From Paractinoplanes lichenicola (lineage in GTDB: Bacteria > Actinomycetota > Actinomycetes > Mycobacteriales > Micromonosporaceae), in NCBI RefSeq assembly GCF_016785085.1, contig NZ_JAENHO010000001.1, positions 966,631-1,030,630 of the forward strand: a stretch of 64,000 nt of DNA, given 5' to 3'. A program made the translations under genes and the position numbers. Below are positions 1-8,563 of this stretch, piece after piece (the first letter of the stretch is position 1; each line of letters begins with the position of its first letter). A model generated the notes under the pieces. It searched no databases. It saw only the letters and a list, made by a program, of their open reading frames with translations, and was not told the origin of the DNA.

Positions 1-17
1 CAATTCCAGGGGGAACG

Positions 18-1670
18 ATGAGAACGAGAGTCGCCACCGGCGTCCTGCTGGCCTCGGCCGCCGTTTTCGTGGCGTTGCCGGCCGAGGCGTCAGCCGCGGG
101 CTGCTCGGTCAAGTACGCCGTGTCGTCGCAGTGGCAAGGCGGGTTCAACGCCGACGTCGCCGTGACCAACCTCGGCGATCCGCTCACGAGCTGGGCCGTG
201 ACGTGGACGTACGGCGCCGGCCAGACCGTCACCCAGGCGTGGAACGCGACAGTCACCCAGTCCGGCTCGGCCGTCACGGCGCGCAACGTGGGTTACAACG
301 GCTCGATCGGCACAGCGTCGTTCGGCTTCACCGGCGCCTGGACCGGCAGCAACCCCGCGCCGACGGCTTTCGCGCTCAACGGGGTGGCCTGCACCGGCGG
401 TACGGCACCGGGCACGACGCCACCCACCAGCTCACCCCCGGCCGCGGCCGACATCACCGTGGACGGCGCGACGAAGTACCAGACGGTCGACGGCTTCGGC
501 GCCGCCGTATCGATCTGGGGCGGTGCCTGGTCGACGGCGGAGACACAGACCCTCGTCGGGCTCGGTGCGGGGCAGCTGGGCCTGTCGATCGTACGGACGG
601 GAATTTCGCCTGTCTCCGGTGAATGGCCGGCCCAGGTCAACGCGCTGAAGACGGCCAAGTCGTACGGCTCCGGGGTGAAGATCCTCGCCTCGCCGTGGAC
701 GGCCCCGGCCGCGTGGAAGACCAACAACAGCCGGATCAACGGCGGCAAGCTCAAGACCGACTACTACGACGACTACGCCAACCACCTCAACAGCTACGTG
801 CAGTACATGCGGGGCCAGGGGGTGCCGATCGACGTCACGTCGGTGCAGAACGAGCCGGACTGGCACCCCGACTACGACTCGATGGACTGGAGCGGCACCG
901 AGCTGCGCACCTTCGTCCGCGACCAGGGCGCCAAGGTGCAGAACACGAAGCTCATGGTGGCCGAGGCGGTGAACCTCAACTACGGCTACACCGATCCGAC
1001 CCTCAACGACGCGAGCGCCCGCAACAACATCGGCTACATCGGCGGGCACCTGTACGGCACCGAGGACTCCGGCCGGCTCAAGCCGTACGCGCTGGCCGAG
1101 CAGAACAACAAGCCGGTGTGGATGACCGAGTGGAACTTCCACGAGGCCGACGGCAACGGCTCGAACATCTGGGGCAACCCGAGCAATCAGGCCGTCTGGG
1201 ACGAGACGCTCGACGACATCATGCGCACGGTCCACAAGTCGATGGAGTCGAACTGGAACGCCTACGTCTGGTGGTACGGCAAGCGCTACTACTCGTTCAT
1301 CGGTGACGGCGAGACCGCGTACGGCACCACGGCCGGGGTTCCGCTCAAGCGGGGCTACGCGTTCTCGCAGTTCGCCAAGTACGTGCGCCCCGGCTACCAG
1401 CGGGTCGCCCTGACCAAGAGCACCAAGGCGAACCCGCTCGAGGTGACCGCCTACTCCGGCGGCGGCAAGACGACCCTCGTGGTGCTCAACCGGTCCACCT
1501 CGGCCGTCAGCAATGCCGTGCTGCAGGCGCCGCAGAGCATCACCCGGGCCGAGCACTACCTGACCTCCCGTACGGACAACGCCGTGGCCCTGCCGACCAG
1601 CGTCAACGGCTCTCAGGTCACCGTCTCCGTCCCCGCCCGCAGCATCTCCACGGTCGTGCTGACCCACTAG
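18..1670 (+). CDS. Secreted CBM2-GH30 xylanase-type glycoside hydrolase
   Basis: Predicted extracellular endo-acting hemicellulase, probably a (glucurono)xylanase. Signal peptide at residues 1-26, cleaved after ASA. A CBM2 cellulose/xylan-binding module spans about 27-127 ([15 protein letters not shown]...NGVACTGG with the two terminal Cys). A Thr/Pro/Ser linker follows, then a GH30 (beta/alpha)8 domain with its side beta-domain from about 145 to 550. The general acid Glu is visible in QNEPDW (near residue 279) and the nucleophile Glu in MTEWNF (near residue 371). The ATG follows an AGGGGGAA ribosome site. The next gene, 13 bp downstream, also attacks xylan, so the two are probably co-transcribed. 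The family is clear. Xylanase rather than another GH30 activity is inferred from domain style and neighbour. Confidence 0.9.
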   Translation: MRTRVATGVLLASAAVFVALPAEASAAGCSVKYAVSSQWQGGFNADVAVTNLGDPLTSWAVTWTYGAGQTVTQAWNATVTQSGSAVTARNVGYNGSIGTASFGFTGAWTGSNPAPTAFALNGVACTGGTAPGTTPPTSSPPAAADITVDGATKYQTVDGFGAAVSIWGGAWSTAETQTLVGLGAGQLGLSIVRTGISPVSGEWPAQVNALKTAKSYGSGVKILASPWTAPAAWKTNNSRINGGKLKTDYYDDYANHLNSYVQYMRGQGVPIDVTSVQNEPDWHPDYDSMDWSGTELRTFVRDQGAKVQNTKLMVAEAVNLNYGYTDPTLNDASARNNIGYIGGHLYGTEDSGRLKPYALAEQNNKPVWMTEWNFHEADGNGSNIWGNPSNQAVWDETLDDIMRTVHKSMESNWNAYVWWYGKRYYSFIGDGETAYGTTAGVPLKRGYAFSQFAKYVRPGYQRVALTKSTKANPLEVTAYSGGGKTTLVVLNRSTSAVSNAVLQAPQSITRAEHYLTSRTDNAVALPTSVNGSQVTVSVPARSISTVVLTH

Positions 1671-1683
1671 GAAAGGACCCCCG

Positions 1684-3075
1684 ATGCACCACAGGAACAG
1701 AACGGCCGGCCTCACCGCGGCCGGTATCGGCTTGCTGGCCGCGGCCGGCGCGTTCGTGGCGTTGCCCGCCGACGCCGCCGCGGCGGGCTGCTCGGTCAGC
1801 TACGCCGTGTCGTCGCAGTGGCAGGGCGGCTTCAACGCCGACGTGTCGATCACCAATCTGGGCGACCCGTTGAGCAGCTGGGCGCTGACCTGGTCGTACG
1901 GGTCCGGGCAGTCGGTGTCGCAGGCCTGGAACGCCACGGTGACCCAGTCCGGCTCCGCCGTGACCGCCCGCAACGTGGGCTACAACGGCTCGGTGGCGAC
2001 CGGCGGCCAGGCGTCGTTCGGCTTCACCGGCACGTGGACCTCCAGCAATCCCGTGCCCTCGGGCTTCGCCCTCAACGGCGTCACCTGTACGGGCGGCACC
2101 ACCACGCCGCCCACCACTCCACCGACCACCCCGCCCACGACGACACCGCCGCCGGCCACGTGCTCGCTGCCGTCGTCGTACCGCTGGAGCTCGACCGGCC
2201 CGCTGGCCCAGCCGAAGTCCGGCTGGGCCTCCCTCAAGGACTTCACCATCGCCCCCTACCAGGGCAAGCAGCTCGTCTACGCCACCACCCACAGCAGCAG
2301 CGCCACCGGCGGCTGGGGCTCGATGAACTTCGGCCTCGTCGACAACCTCAACCAGCTCGGCTCGGCCACCCAGAACACCATGAACCAGGGCACCGTCGCG
2401 CCGTCGCTGTTCTACTTCGCGCCCAAGAACATCTGGGTCCTGGCCCACCAGTGGGGTCCGACCTCGTTCTCCTACCGCACCTCGGCCAACCCGGCCGATG
2501 CCAATGGCTGGTCGGCCGCGCAAACGCTGTCCACCGCGAAGATCACCGACTCCGGCACCGGCGTGATCGACCAGACGATCATCGGTGACGACCAGAACAT
2601 GTACCTGTTCTTCGCCGGTGACAACGGCAAGATCTACCGCCAGATCATGCCGATCGGCAACTTCCCCGGCAGCTTCGGCGCCAACTACACCACCATCATG
2701 AGCGACACCACGGAGAACATCTTCGAGGCGCCGCAGGTCTACAAGGTGCAAGGCAGCAACCAGTACCTGATGATCATCGAGGCCCGGACCAGCTCGTGGG
2801 AACGCTACTTCCGCTCGTTCACCGCGACCAGCCTCGGCGGCACCTGGACCCCGAACGCCGCCACCTACAACAACCCGTTCGCGGGCAAGGCCAACAGCGG
2901 CGCCACCTGGACCAACGACATCAGCCACGGCGAGCTGCTGCGCACCAGCGCCGACCAGACCAACACCATCGACCCCTGCAACCTGCAGCTGCTCTACCAG
3001 GGCCGCTCCCCCAGCTCGGGCGGCGATTACGGCCTGCTCCCTTACCGGCCCGGCCTTCTGACCCGCCAGCGCTGA
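1684..3075 (+). CDS. Secreted CBM2-GH62 alpha-L-arabinofuranosidase
   Basis: Debranching enzyme predicted to remove arabinofuranosyl side chains from arabinoxylan outside the cell. Signal peptide about residues 1-36, then a CBM2 module (about 37-139) nearly identical to that of the preceding gene, a [10 protein letters not shown] linker, and a GH62 five-bladed propeller from about 160 to the end. The expected base Asp (SLKDFTIAP) and acid Glu ([11 protein letters not shown]) are present. The ATG lies 13 bp after the GH30 stop with GGAAAGGA as ribosome site. Pairing with GH30 makes a two-enzyme arabinoxylan operon: backbone cleavage plus debranching. Length is normal for CBM2-GH62. Confidence 0.92.
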   Translation: MHHRNRTAGLTAAGIGLLAAAGAFVALPADAAAAGCSVSYAVSSQWQGGFNADVSITNLGDPLSSWALTWSYGSGQSVSQAWNATVTQSGSAVTARNVGYNGSVATGGQASFGFTGTWTSSNPVPSGFALNGVTCTGGTTTPPTTPPTTPPTTTPPPATCSLPSSYRWSSTGPLAQPKSGWASLKDFTIAPYQGKQLVYATTHSSSATGGWGSMNFGLVDNLNQLGSATQNTMNQGTVAPSLFYFAPKNIWVLAHQWGPTSFSYRTSANPADANGWSAAQTLSTAKITDSGTGVIDQTIIGDDQNMYLFFAGDNGKIYRQIMPIGNFPGSFGANYTTIMSDTTENIFEAPQVYKVQGSNQYLMIIEARTSSWERYFRSFTATSLGGTWTPNAATYNNPFAGKANSGATWTNDISHGELLRTSADQTNTIDPCNLQLLYQGRSPSSGGDYGLLPYRPGLLTRQR

Positions 3076-3081
3076 CCGGAA

Positions 3082-3126
3082 CCGGGCACGGCCGTCGCGA
3101 TCGTGGGTCGCGGCGGCCATGCCCGG
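3082..3126 (+). terminator. Strong hairpin terminator after the GH30-GH62 pair
   Basis: A 19-base left arm (3082-3100) pairs with 3108-3126 around a 7-base loop. The only two deviations from perfect complementarity are G-U compatible. It starts 7 bp after the GH62 stop. There is no clear U-tract, which is common in high-GC actinobacteria. Confidence 0.75.
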
Positions 3127-3187
3127 CCAGGATGAATTCGCTCGGAAGGAGGACTGAACCTCTGCCGGGAGGGGCAAGGTTGCTCCC

Positions 3188-3628
3188 ATGGATCAGCAGC
3201 TCGTCACCTCGCCGCCGCCGCCCGATGCTACCGAGCTGCATGTTTGGGTCCTCAACAGCAGCACCGAGCTGAAGCATTTGCGGGCGGCGCTGCGTGAGGC
3301 CCTGGCCCGGCAGGAGCTCACCCTGGACGACCACGGTTCGGAGATCACCGACCGGATGGTGCTGGTCGCGACCGAGCTGGCCACCAACGCCATCAAGCAC
3401 GGCCGGCCGCCGACCGAGATCCGCCTCATGCGTACGGAGGAGCAGTTCATCCTCGACGTCGCCGACCGTGACCTGTCGACCGTTCCGGAGCTGGCCCACA
3501 CCCGCCCGATCGACGCCGGCGGGCGCGGGCTGTTCCTCGCCATGAACATGTCGCTGCAGGTCGGCTGGTATGCCGGCGCGAGCACCAAACACATCTGGGC
3601 GGCCTTCGCCGCGCGGCCCGGGTCATGA
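3188..3628 (+). CDS. Anti-sigma-factor-type ATP-binding protein (HATPase_c_2, RsbW-like)
   Basis: Small cytosolic GHKL-fold ATPase of 146 residues, the type that acts as serine kinase/anti-sigma factor in partner-switching systems. The N-box is ELATNAIKHG (about residues 62-71) and the glycine-rich lid is DAGGRGLFL (about 110-118). No extra domain. ATG follows GGGAGGGGCAAGGTTGCTCCC. Its stop overlaps the stop of the convergent sortase gene by six bases. No STAS or PP2C partner is adjacent, so the target sigma factor is unknown. The SigK-like factor 1.6 kb away has its own RskA-type antagonist and is an unlikely target. Confidence 0.85.
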   Translation: MDQQLVTSPPPPDATELHVWVLNSSTELKHLRAALREALARQELTLDDHGSEITDRMVLVATELATNAIKHGRPPTEIRLMRTEEQFILDVADRDLSTVPELAHTRPIDAGGRGLFLAMNMSLQVGWYAGASTKHIWAAFAARPGS

Positions 3629-4297
3629 ACGAGCCGTGGCCGTGATGACGACGTTGTCGCGGTAGTGCCCCGTCTTCGTGTCGAACGGCCCGCCGCAGGT
3701 GATCAGGGTGAGCCGGACGGCGCCGTCGCGGGCGAAGTACTTCTCCAGCGGGATGGCCGTCTTGCGGTAGCGCTCACGGGCGACGACCTCGAAGGCCCGC
3801 TCCTTGCCGTCCGCGCCGGTCAGCGTCACGGGTTCGCCCGCTTTCAGGGCGCCGAGCCGGAAGAACGCCCCTTTGCCCTCGGCCGCGCTGTCCACGTGCC
3901 CGGCGATGACGATGGAGCCGGCCCGCGCCGAGAACCCGGGCCCGTACCGATACCAGCCGACCTGGTCGACGCTGGGCGGGACGGCGAAGTCGCCGGTGGC
4001 CGCGTCGATGCCCACCGCGTCGACCGTCGCGTCGAGCTGGAGAGCGGGAATGCGCAGCCGGGCCGGCTCGTCGCCGGCGTCGGCCTGGGGCGGCTTCCCG
4101 TCCTGGATCGGCACGCGGAGCGCGGGCGGGGCCGAGGACGCGAGCGTGGTCACCGCGGGGGCGCCGAAGTCGTCCGCCGGCTGTGACTGGCAGGCGACAG
4201 CCCCGGCCGTGACCGCCAGACCCAGGCCCAGGCTCAGCAGCGTGAGGGGCAGGGCGCGCCCCGGACGGGTCCGGGGCGCGCCGCGACGCGAGCTCAT
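3623..4297 (-). CDS. Class F-type sortase
   Basis: Membrane-anchored transpeptidase predicted to join surface proteins to the envelope. An N-terminal basic stretch and one hydrophobic segment (about residues 17-36) are followed by a linker and the sortase domain. The catalytic triad is visible: His in VIAGHVDS, Cys in TLITCGG and Arg in GHYRDNVV close to the C-terminus. Its ATG overlaps the stop of the upstream DUF4397 gene by four bases (ATGA), so the two are translationally coupled. The DUF4397 protein ends in a hydrophobic segment plus basic tail and is the obvious candidate substrate. Expression is predicted from the shared SigK-like promoter at 5161-5191. Confidence 0.88.
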   Translation of the reverse strand: MSSRRGAPRTRPGRALPLTLLSLGLGLAVTAGAVACQSQPADDFGAPAVTTLASSAPPALRVPIQDGKPPQADAGDEPARLRIPALQLDATVDAVGIDAATGDFAVPPSVDQVGWYRYGPGFSARAGSIVIAGHVDSAAEGKGAFFRLGALKAGEPVTLTGADGKERAFEVVARERYRKTAIPLEKYFARDGAVRLTLITCGGPFDTKTGHYRDNVVITATARS

Positions 4298-5118
4298 CGA
4301 CGACCGGTGACCAGGCGGGTCAGGCCGAACAGGGCCAGCAGGATGCCGGCCGCGCCGACGCCGTACCAGGGCAGCGAGCCGTTGCCGTCGGCCTGGCCGC
4401 CGTCGCCGCTGGGCACGCCGCCGGGAGCGGAGTGCAGCCCGGTGATCGTCTGCGACACGATGTCGAGGGTCTTGTCCTCGGCCGAGCCCACCGCGTACAC
4501 GATCGTGGCGGTGCCCTCCTTCAGGTCGAGGTCGGCCGGGCCGAGCACCCGGGTGTCGCTGCCGGCCAGCACCACGTCGGCCGAGACGGTGCCCGCGTCC
4601 AGGTCCGCCTTGCCCTCCTTGCCGTTGGTGACGCCCTCGAACACCGGCTTGCCGCCGGCCCGGATGTCGACGGCCGGGGCGGCCGCGGCGTGCCTGACGG
4701 TCAGCCGGGCCTTGCCCGCGGCCAGCTTGGCGGTGTCGTTGGCGAACGGGGTCAGCGCGGGCTTGCCGTCGGCGGTCAGGTGCGCGACCAGGCTGATGTT
4801 GGCGTCGCCGGGCACCTCGGCGTTGTCGACCTTGAGCAGGGCGCTGCCGATGGCGTCACCGGGCTTGGTCAGGGCGATGTCGTACTGGCCCGCGGGCAGG
4901 CTCAGCGGGCCGGCGACCTTGCCCGGCTGGAAGTCGGGGATGGTCTTCTTGCCGTTGACGTAGACGTCCACCGCCTGGCCGGGAATGCCGTGCACGACCG
5001 TGACCTGCGAGTTGGCCTTCGCGTAGGCCGGTGACGAACCGAGCGCGGCGGCGGCACCAAAGCTGAGCAGGGCAACCGCGCCGATCGCGGCCGCGCGGCG
5101 GAAGGGCAGAATGCGCAT
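4294..5118 (-). CDS. Secreted DUF4397 surface protein with C-terminal membrane anchor
   Basis: Signal peptide at residues 1-33 (ending SPAYA), then DUF4397 beta-sandwich sequence: VTVVHGIPGQAVDVYVNGK and a second related unit around 145-215. The C-terminus has the layout of a sortase substrate: LPWYG, a hydrophobic span (VGAAGILLALFGLTRLV) and a short TGRR tail. LPWYG is not a canonical LPXTG or LAXTG motif, so simple membrane anchoring remains possible. First gene of a two-gene unit with the sortase. Ribosome site GGAGATCC before ATG. The biochemical role of DUF4397 is unknown. Confidence 0.85.
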   Translation of the reverse strand: MRILPFRRAAAIGAVALLSFGAAAALGSSPAYAKANSQVTVVHGIPGQAVDVYVNGKKTIPDFQPGKVAGPLSLPAGQYDIALTKPGDAIGSALLKVDNAEVPGDANISLVAHLTADGKPALTPFANDTAKLAAGKARLTVRHAAAAPAVDIRAGGKPVFEGVTNGKEGKADLDAGTVSADVVLAGSDTRVLGPADLDLKEGTATIVYAVGSAEDKTLDIVSQTITGLHSAPGGVPSGDGGQADGNGSLPWYGVGAAGILLALFGLTRLVTGRR

Positions 5119-5160
5119 CGGATCTCCTGGAGGTGATCGTCGTTGATTCCTGACGACCGG

Positions 5161-5191
5161 TCCTTCGTCGCGCCGGCGCCCGGTGGATGCA
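5161..5191 (-). promoter_or_regulatory. SigK-type promoter for the DUF4397-sortase operon
   Basis: Reading the minus strand, TGCATCC (5191-5185) is followed after exactly 17 bases by CGAAGGA (5167-5161). The first codon is about 43 bp further on. The same TGCATCC-N17-CGAA element occurs before the sigma factor and before the fasciclin gene, which is why I call it. Confidence 0.7.
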
Positions 5192-5213
5192 GGTAAAACT
5201 AAATTTCTCCGGG

Positions 5214-5244
5214 TGCATCCGCGGAGGGCTCGGCGAACGAATCA
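5214..5244 (+). promoter_or_regulatory. SigK-type promoter for the sigma/anti-sigma operon (autoregulation)
   Basis: TGCATCC (5214-5220), a 17-base spacer and CGAATCA (5238-5244) lie 34 bp before the sigma factor ATG. The match to the elements before the DUF4397 and fasciclin genes suggests that the sigma factor drives its own operon. Confidence 0.7.
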
Positions 5245-5277
5245 CCGGAGGAATCACTGTGCGCGGGAGGGAGGTCG

Positions 5278-5856
5278 ATGAGCTCCGACGACGAGCTCGC
5301 CGAGCGGTTACGCGCCGGCGACGAGAAGGCTCTGCGGGTGGCGTACGAGCGACACGGCTCGGCTGTGCTCTATCTGGCTCAACGGGTGGTGGGCAACCGG
5401 GCCGACGCCGAGGACATCACGCAGGTGACGTTTGTGGCCGCGTGGTCGGGCCGGGACGGCTTCGATCCGCAACGCGGCACGATGCTGGCCTGGCTGCTCG
5501 GGATCGCACGGCGCAAAGCCGTGGACCGGCTGCGGTCGGTGGCACGGGACCAGCGGGCGACCGAGACCGTGCAGGCGCAACAGACGGCGCCGCCCGCCGA
5601 GGAGACACCGGAACGCATAGTCGACCGGCTCGTGGTCGCCGACGAGCTGGGCCGATTGCCCGAGGAGCAGCGACGCACACTGGAACTGGCGTTCTTCGAC
5701 GATCTCACTCATCCCCAGATAGCGACCGTCACCGGGCTGCCCCTGGGCACGGTCAAGAGCCATATCCGCCGGGGAATGGCCAACCTGCGACGCCGTTGGG
5801 AGGTGGACGGTGCACCATCTGGATCCCGATCGGCTGGTCCTTCTCGCGCTCTCTGA
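5278..5856 (+). CDS. sigK: ECF RNA polymerase sigma factor, SigK-like
   Basis: Sigma-70 family ECF factor of 192 residues. Region 2 (about 5-80) contains the DAEDITQVTFVAAW block. Region 4 (about 125-180) contains LPEEQRRTLELAFFDDLTHPQIATVTGLPLGTVKSHIRRG, the helix-turn-helix for the -35 element. The ATG follows GGGAGGGAGG. Its last 47 bases overlap the anti-sigma gene in another frame, the usual coupled arrangement. Assignment to the SigK group rests on the RskA-like partner and on a fasciclin gene as neighbour: in mycobacteria SigK controls the fasciclin proteins MPT70/MPT83. It could be another ECF group with an RskA-type antagonist. Confidence 0.88.
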   Translation: MSSDDELAERLRAGDEKALRVAYERHGSAVLYLAQRVVGNRADAEDITQVTFVAAWSGRDGFDPQRGTMLAWLLGIARRKAVDRLRSVARDQRATETVQAQQTAPPAEETPERIVDRLVVADELGRLPEEQRRTLELAFFDDLTHPQIATVTGLPLGTVKSHIRRGMANLRRRWEVDGAPSGSRSAGPSRAL

Positions 5857-6523
5857 GGAGATCGAGGAGCTGAACGAATCCGATCACCTGGCGCAGTGCG
5901 AGGGCTGCCGGCAGGAGATACAAGACCTGCGCCACGTCGCCGAGCTCGGCTCGCAGGCGCAGGAGCTGCGCGAGCTGCCGGACCCGCCGGCGCACGTCTG
6001 GCAGGCCATCGAGGCCGGCATCGCCGCGGCGCCGGCGCCGGTCGCGCCGGTGATCGACATGGCCGGACGGCGGGAGCGCCGCCAGCGGTCCCGGTGGTTG
6101 CTGCCGGCGGTCGCCGCGGCCGCGGCCGCGGTGCTGGCGGTGGCGGGCACGGTGGCCGTCGACCGGTTCACCAACCGCGCGCCGGCCGAGCCGGTGACGG
6201 CCCGCGCGACGCTGGAGCCGTTGAAGGCGGCTCCGCCCAACGCGGGCGGTGACGTACGGGTGCTGGACGACGGCCGGATGCGGGTCGACGTGCGCAACTT
6301 GCCGCTGACCACCGGCTTCCACGAGGTGTGGCTGCTCGACCCGGACGAGCCGGGCAAGATGGTGGCGGTGGGCAGCCTGTCCGACAAGCCGGACGCGGTG
6401 CTGCCGGTGCCGCCGGGCACCGACCTGAACCGGTATCGCCTGGTCGACATCAGCGACGAACCGCACGACGGCGACGCCACGCATTCGGGTCGCAGCCTGC
6501 TGCGCGGAACTCTCACGTATTAG
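5810..6523 (+). CDS. rskA: RskA-like membrane anti-sigma factor
   Basis: Predicted to hold the upstream sigma factor inactive at the membrane. The cytosolic N-terminal domain carries a zinc-binding anti-sigma motif (DHLAQCEGC, His-x3-Cys-x2-Cys, about residues 26-34). One membrane span lies at about 97-117. An extracytoplasmic RskA C-terminal domain (about 128-237) has the typical YRLVDISDEPHDGDATHSGRSLLRG ending in two pieces around residues 205-233. Release of the sigma factor presumably needs regulated proteolysis, as for mycobacterial RskA. The start overlaps the sigma gene by 47 bp and the stop is two bases before the next promoter element. Confidence 0.88.
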   Translation: MHHLDPDRLVLLALSEEIEELNESDHLAQCEGCRQEIQDLRHVAELGSQAQELRELPDPPAHVWQAIEAGIAAAPAPVAPVIDMAGRRERRQRSRWLLPAVAAAAAAVLAVAGTVAVDRFTNRAPAEPVTARATLEPLKAAPPNAGGDVRVLDDGRMRVDVRNLPLTTGFHEVWLLDPDEPGKMVAVGSLSDKPDAVLPVPPGTDLNRYRLVDISDEPHDGDATHSGRSLLRGTLTY

Positions 6524-6524
6524 G

Positions 6525-6555
6525 TGCATCCAACCGGCACCGTCCGGGCGAAGTA
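6525..6555 (+). promoter_or_regulatory. SigK-type promoter for the fasciclin gene
   Basis: TGCATCC (6525-6531), 17 bases and CGAAGTA (6549-6555) begin directly after the anti-sigma stop codon and lie 52 bp before the fasciclin ATG. This is the third copy of the element in this module. Confidence 0.7.
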
Positions 6556-6607
6556 CGGGGTGGTGGCACCGCAGCCACCATCCCGTACCCGGAAAGGACG
6601 CCCGAAG

Positions 6608-7249
6608 ATGAGGATCACCCGAGCCGCCGCTGTCGCGACCGCCGCCATCGTCGCCTCCGCCCTCACCGCCGCTCCGGCCGCCGCGCACGGCAAGACCAAG
6701 CCCCTGGGCACCAAGTCGCTCGCGGCGGTGCTGACCGCCGACAAGAGCGGCTTCGACCGCAACGGTCATGACTACGACATCCTCGCCGCGGCCGTGCAGG
6801 CCGTCCTCAAGGCCAAGCCGGGCAGCCCGGTCAAGGTGCTGGCCGACGGCAAGACCGCCGTCACCGCTTTCCTCCCCAACGACCTGGCGTTCCGCCGTCT
6901 GGTGGCCGACATCCAGCACAGCAAGCGGCTGCCGGGCGAGAAGGCCGCGTTCACCGCCGTGGCCGGGCTGGGCATCAACACCGTCGAGTCGGTGCTGCTT
7001 TACCACGTCGTGCCCGGCGCCACGATCACCCGCAAGGCCGCCCTCAAGTCCGACGGCGCCAAGCTCAAGACGGCGGCCGGCGCCACGATCAAGGTCGACG
7101 TCTACGGCCGCTGGCACAAGCGGATCGCCCTGATCGACGCCGACCGCAGCGACCGCAACCCGCGGATCAACCGCTTCGACATCAACAAGGGCAACAAGCA
7201 GATCGCCCACGGCATCGACCGCGTCCTGCGCCCGATCGACCTGCCCTGA
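6608..7249 (+). CDS. Secreted fasciclin-domain (FAS1) protein
   Basis: Surface or secreted adhesion-type protein of 213 residues. Signal peptide MRITRAAAVATAAIVASALTAAPAAAHG (written here as a short segment ending AAAHG near residue 27), followed by one FAS1 domain with the conserved VTAFLPNDLAFRRL and LLYHVVPGATIT blocks. I chose the ATG at 6608 over an in-frame ATG at 6524 because GGAAAGGACG precedes it and the signal peptide starts there. Position downstream of a sigma/RskA-like pair parallels mycobacterial sigK-rskA-mpt70/mpt83, and it carries its own copy of the shared promoter element. Confidence 0.88.
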   Translation: MRITRAAAVATAAIVASALTAAPAAAHGKTKPLGTKSLAAVLTADKSGFDRNGHDYDILAAAVQAVLKAKPGSPVKVLADGKTAVTAFLPNDLAFRRLVADIQHSKRLPGEKAAFTAVAGLGINTVESVLLYHVVPGATITRKAALKSDGAKLKTAAGATIKVDVYGRWHKRIALIDADRSDRNPRINRFDINKGNKQIAHGIDRVLRPIDLP

Positions 7250-8563
7250 TCACACCGTCCGGGCCGGCGGTCTGCGGCCGGCCCGGACGCTCAGCGCCTC
7301 GGAGGCGCCCAGTTCGTCACGAGCGGCGAGCTGGTCGAACCCGGCGACGGGTGGGTATGCGTACGGGCCCAAAGTGGCGATGAGAGTCGCGCCGATCACC
7401 AGGATCACCATGAGGACCGGCAGCACCGGGTCGTAGGTGCCGAGCGTGTCGTAGCCCAGCCCGAGCAGCAGCGGCCCGAACGCCGAGCCGAGGATGAACG
7501 CGGCCTGCACCGAGCCGACGAGCCGGCCGAAACTGCGCATGCCGAGATAGCGGCTGATGAGCACGGCCAGCAGGTCGCCCTCGATGCCGAAGGCGATGCC
7601 GATGAACGCCACCGCGGCGGCCGCACCGGCGTACGGCAGATCCAGGAAGAACAGGCCCACGACGGGGGCGAGCATGACGATCGGCCCCACGACGGCGCCG
7701 TGCACCCGGTCGATGATCAGGCCGCCTGCCACCCGCCCGACGAGCGAGGCCAGCCCGAACACGACCAGCAGCGAGGCGGCCTGGTCGTCGCTCAGCCCGC
7801 GGTCGGTCATCATCGGCACCAGGTGCACTTGCAGGCCGGTGACGACCACGCCGACCAGTCCCAGCCCGGCCGCGATGCCCCAGAACTGCCGCGTCCGGAC
7901 CGCCTGCGCGAACGTCAGCCCGGGCAGTTCCAGGCTGACGTCGCGCCCGCCGACCCGGGTCTGCTCGACCAGGCGGCCGCGGACGTGCCGTTCGGCCCGG
8001 GCCCGCACGAACAGGGTGACCATGGTCAGCGGCACCACGACCGAGATCGAAGCCATTGCCCCGTACGCGAGACGCCAGCCGACGGCGTCGATCAGGGCGC
8101 CGGCCAGCAGCGGGGCCAGGGCCGCGCCGAGGCCGATGAACCCGGTGACCACTCCCACCGCCAGGGCCCGGCTGTTGTCGAACCAGCTCACCACCGCCCG
8201 GGTGGCCGGCACGATGCTCGCGGCCCCGAAGAGCCCCACGAAGAAGCACGGGACGAGGTAGACCACCGGGTTCGCGGGGGTCAGGCCGATCAGCGCCATC
8301 GAGACCGCGAACAGCACAAATCCCGGGACAAGCAGGTAGCGCGCGGCGAAGCGGTCGACGATCCGGGCCACCAGCAGCATGCCGATCGCCATCCCGATCG
8401 CGCCGACGGAGGCGGCCGCGGTCACGGTCGTCCGGCTGAAGCCCGTATCGGCCGAGATCGGGTCCACGAACACGCCGAGCGAGGCCAGGTACAGCTGCGG
8501 CCCGAACGCGGCCGCGACACCGGCACCGACGACCACCCACCAGGGGCTGCGGGGCCGGCTCAC
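7250..8563 (-). CDS. MFS transporter (12 TM, OFA-like)
   Basis: Major facilitator permease of 437 residues with about 12 hydrophobic spans. A typical loop 2-3 motif is seen (ARIVDRFAARYLL), and RVAGGLIIDRVHG is its echo in the second half. The GTG start at 8563 begins VSRPRSPWWVVVGAG. The longer in-frame reading upstream is Arg/His-rich and not credible, because it runs out of frame over an SDR remnant. The GTG overlaps the TGA of that remnant (GTGA), so the transporter was probably the second gene of an operon. Substrate unknown; resemblance to oxalate/formate-type antiporters is only general. Confidence 0.85.
   Translation of the reverse strand: MSRPRSPWWVVVGAGVAAAFGPQLYLASLGVFVDPISADTGFSRTTVTAAASVGAIGMAIGMLLVARIVDRFAARYLLVPGFVLFAVSMALIGLTPANPVVYLVPCFFVGLFGAASIVPATRAVVSWFDNSRALAVGVVTGFIGLGAALAPLLAGALIDAVGWRLAYGAMASISVVVPLTMVTLFVRARAERHVRGRLVEQTRVGGRDVSLELPGLTFAQAVRTRQFWGIAAGLGLVGVVVTGLQVHLVPMMTDRGLSDDQAASLLVVFGLASLVGRVAGGLIIDRVHGAVVGPIVMLAPVVGLFFLDLPYAGAAAAVAFIGIAFGIEGDLLAVLISRYLGMRSFGRLVGSVQAAFILGSAFGPLLLGLGYDTLGTYDPVLPVLMVILVIGATLIATLGPYAYPPVAGFDQLAARDELGASEALSVRAGRRPPARTV
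7257..7288. terminator. Bidirectional terminator hairpin between convergent genes
   Basis: A perfect 12-bp stem (7257-7268 with 7277-7288) and an 8-base loop. The fasciclin gene ends at 7249 and the convergent MFS gene ends at 7250, so the hairpin sits inside the last codons of the MFS gene and could serve both transcripts. Confidence 0.6.
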
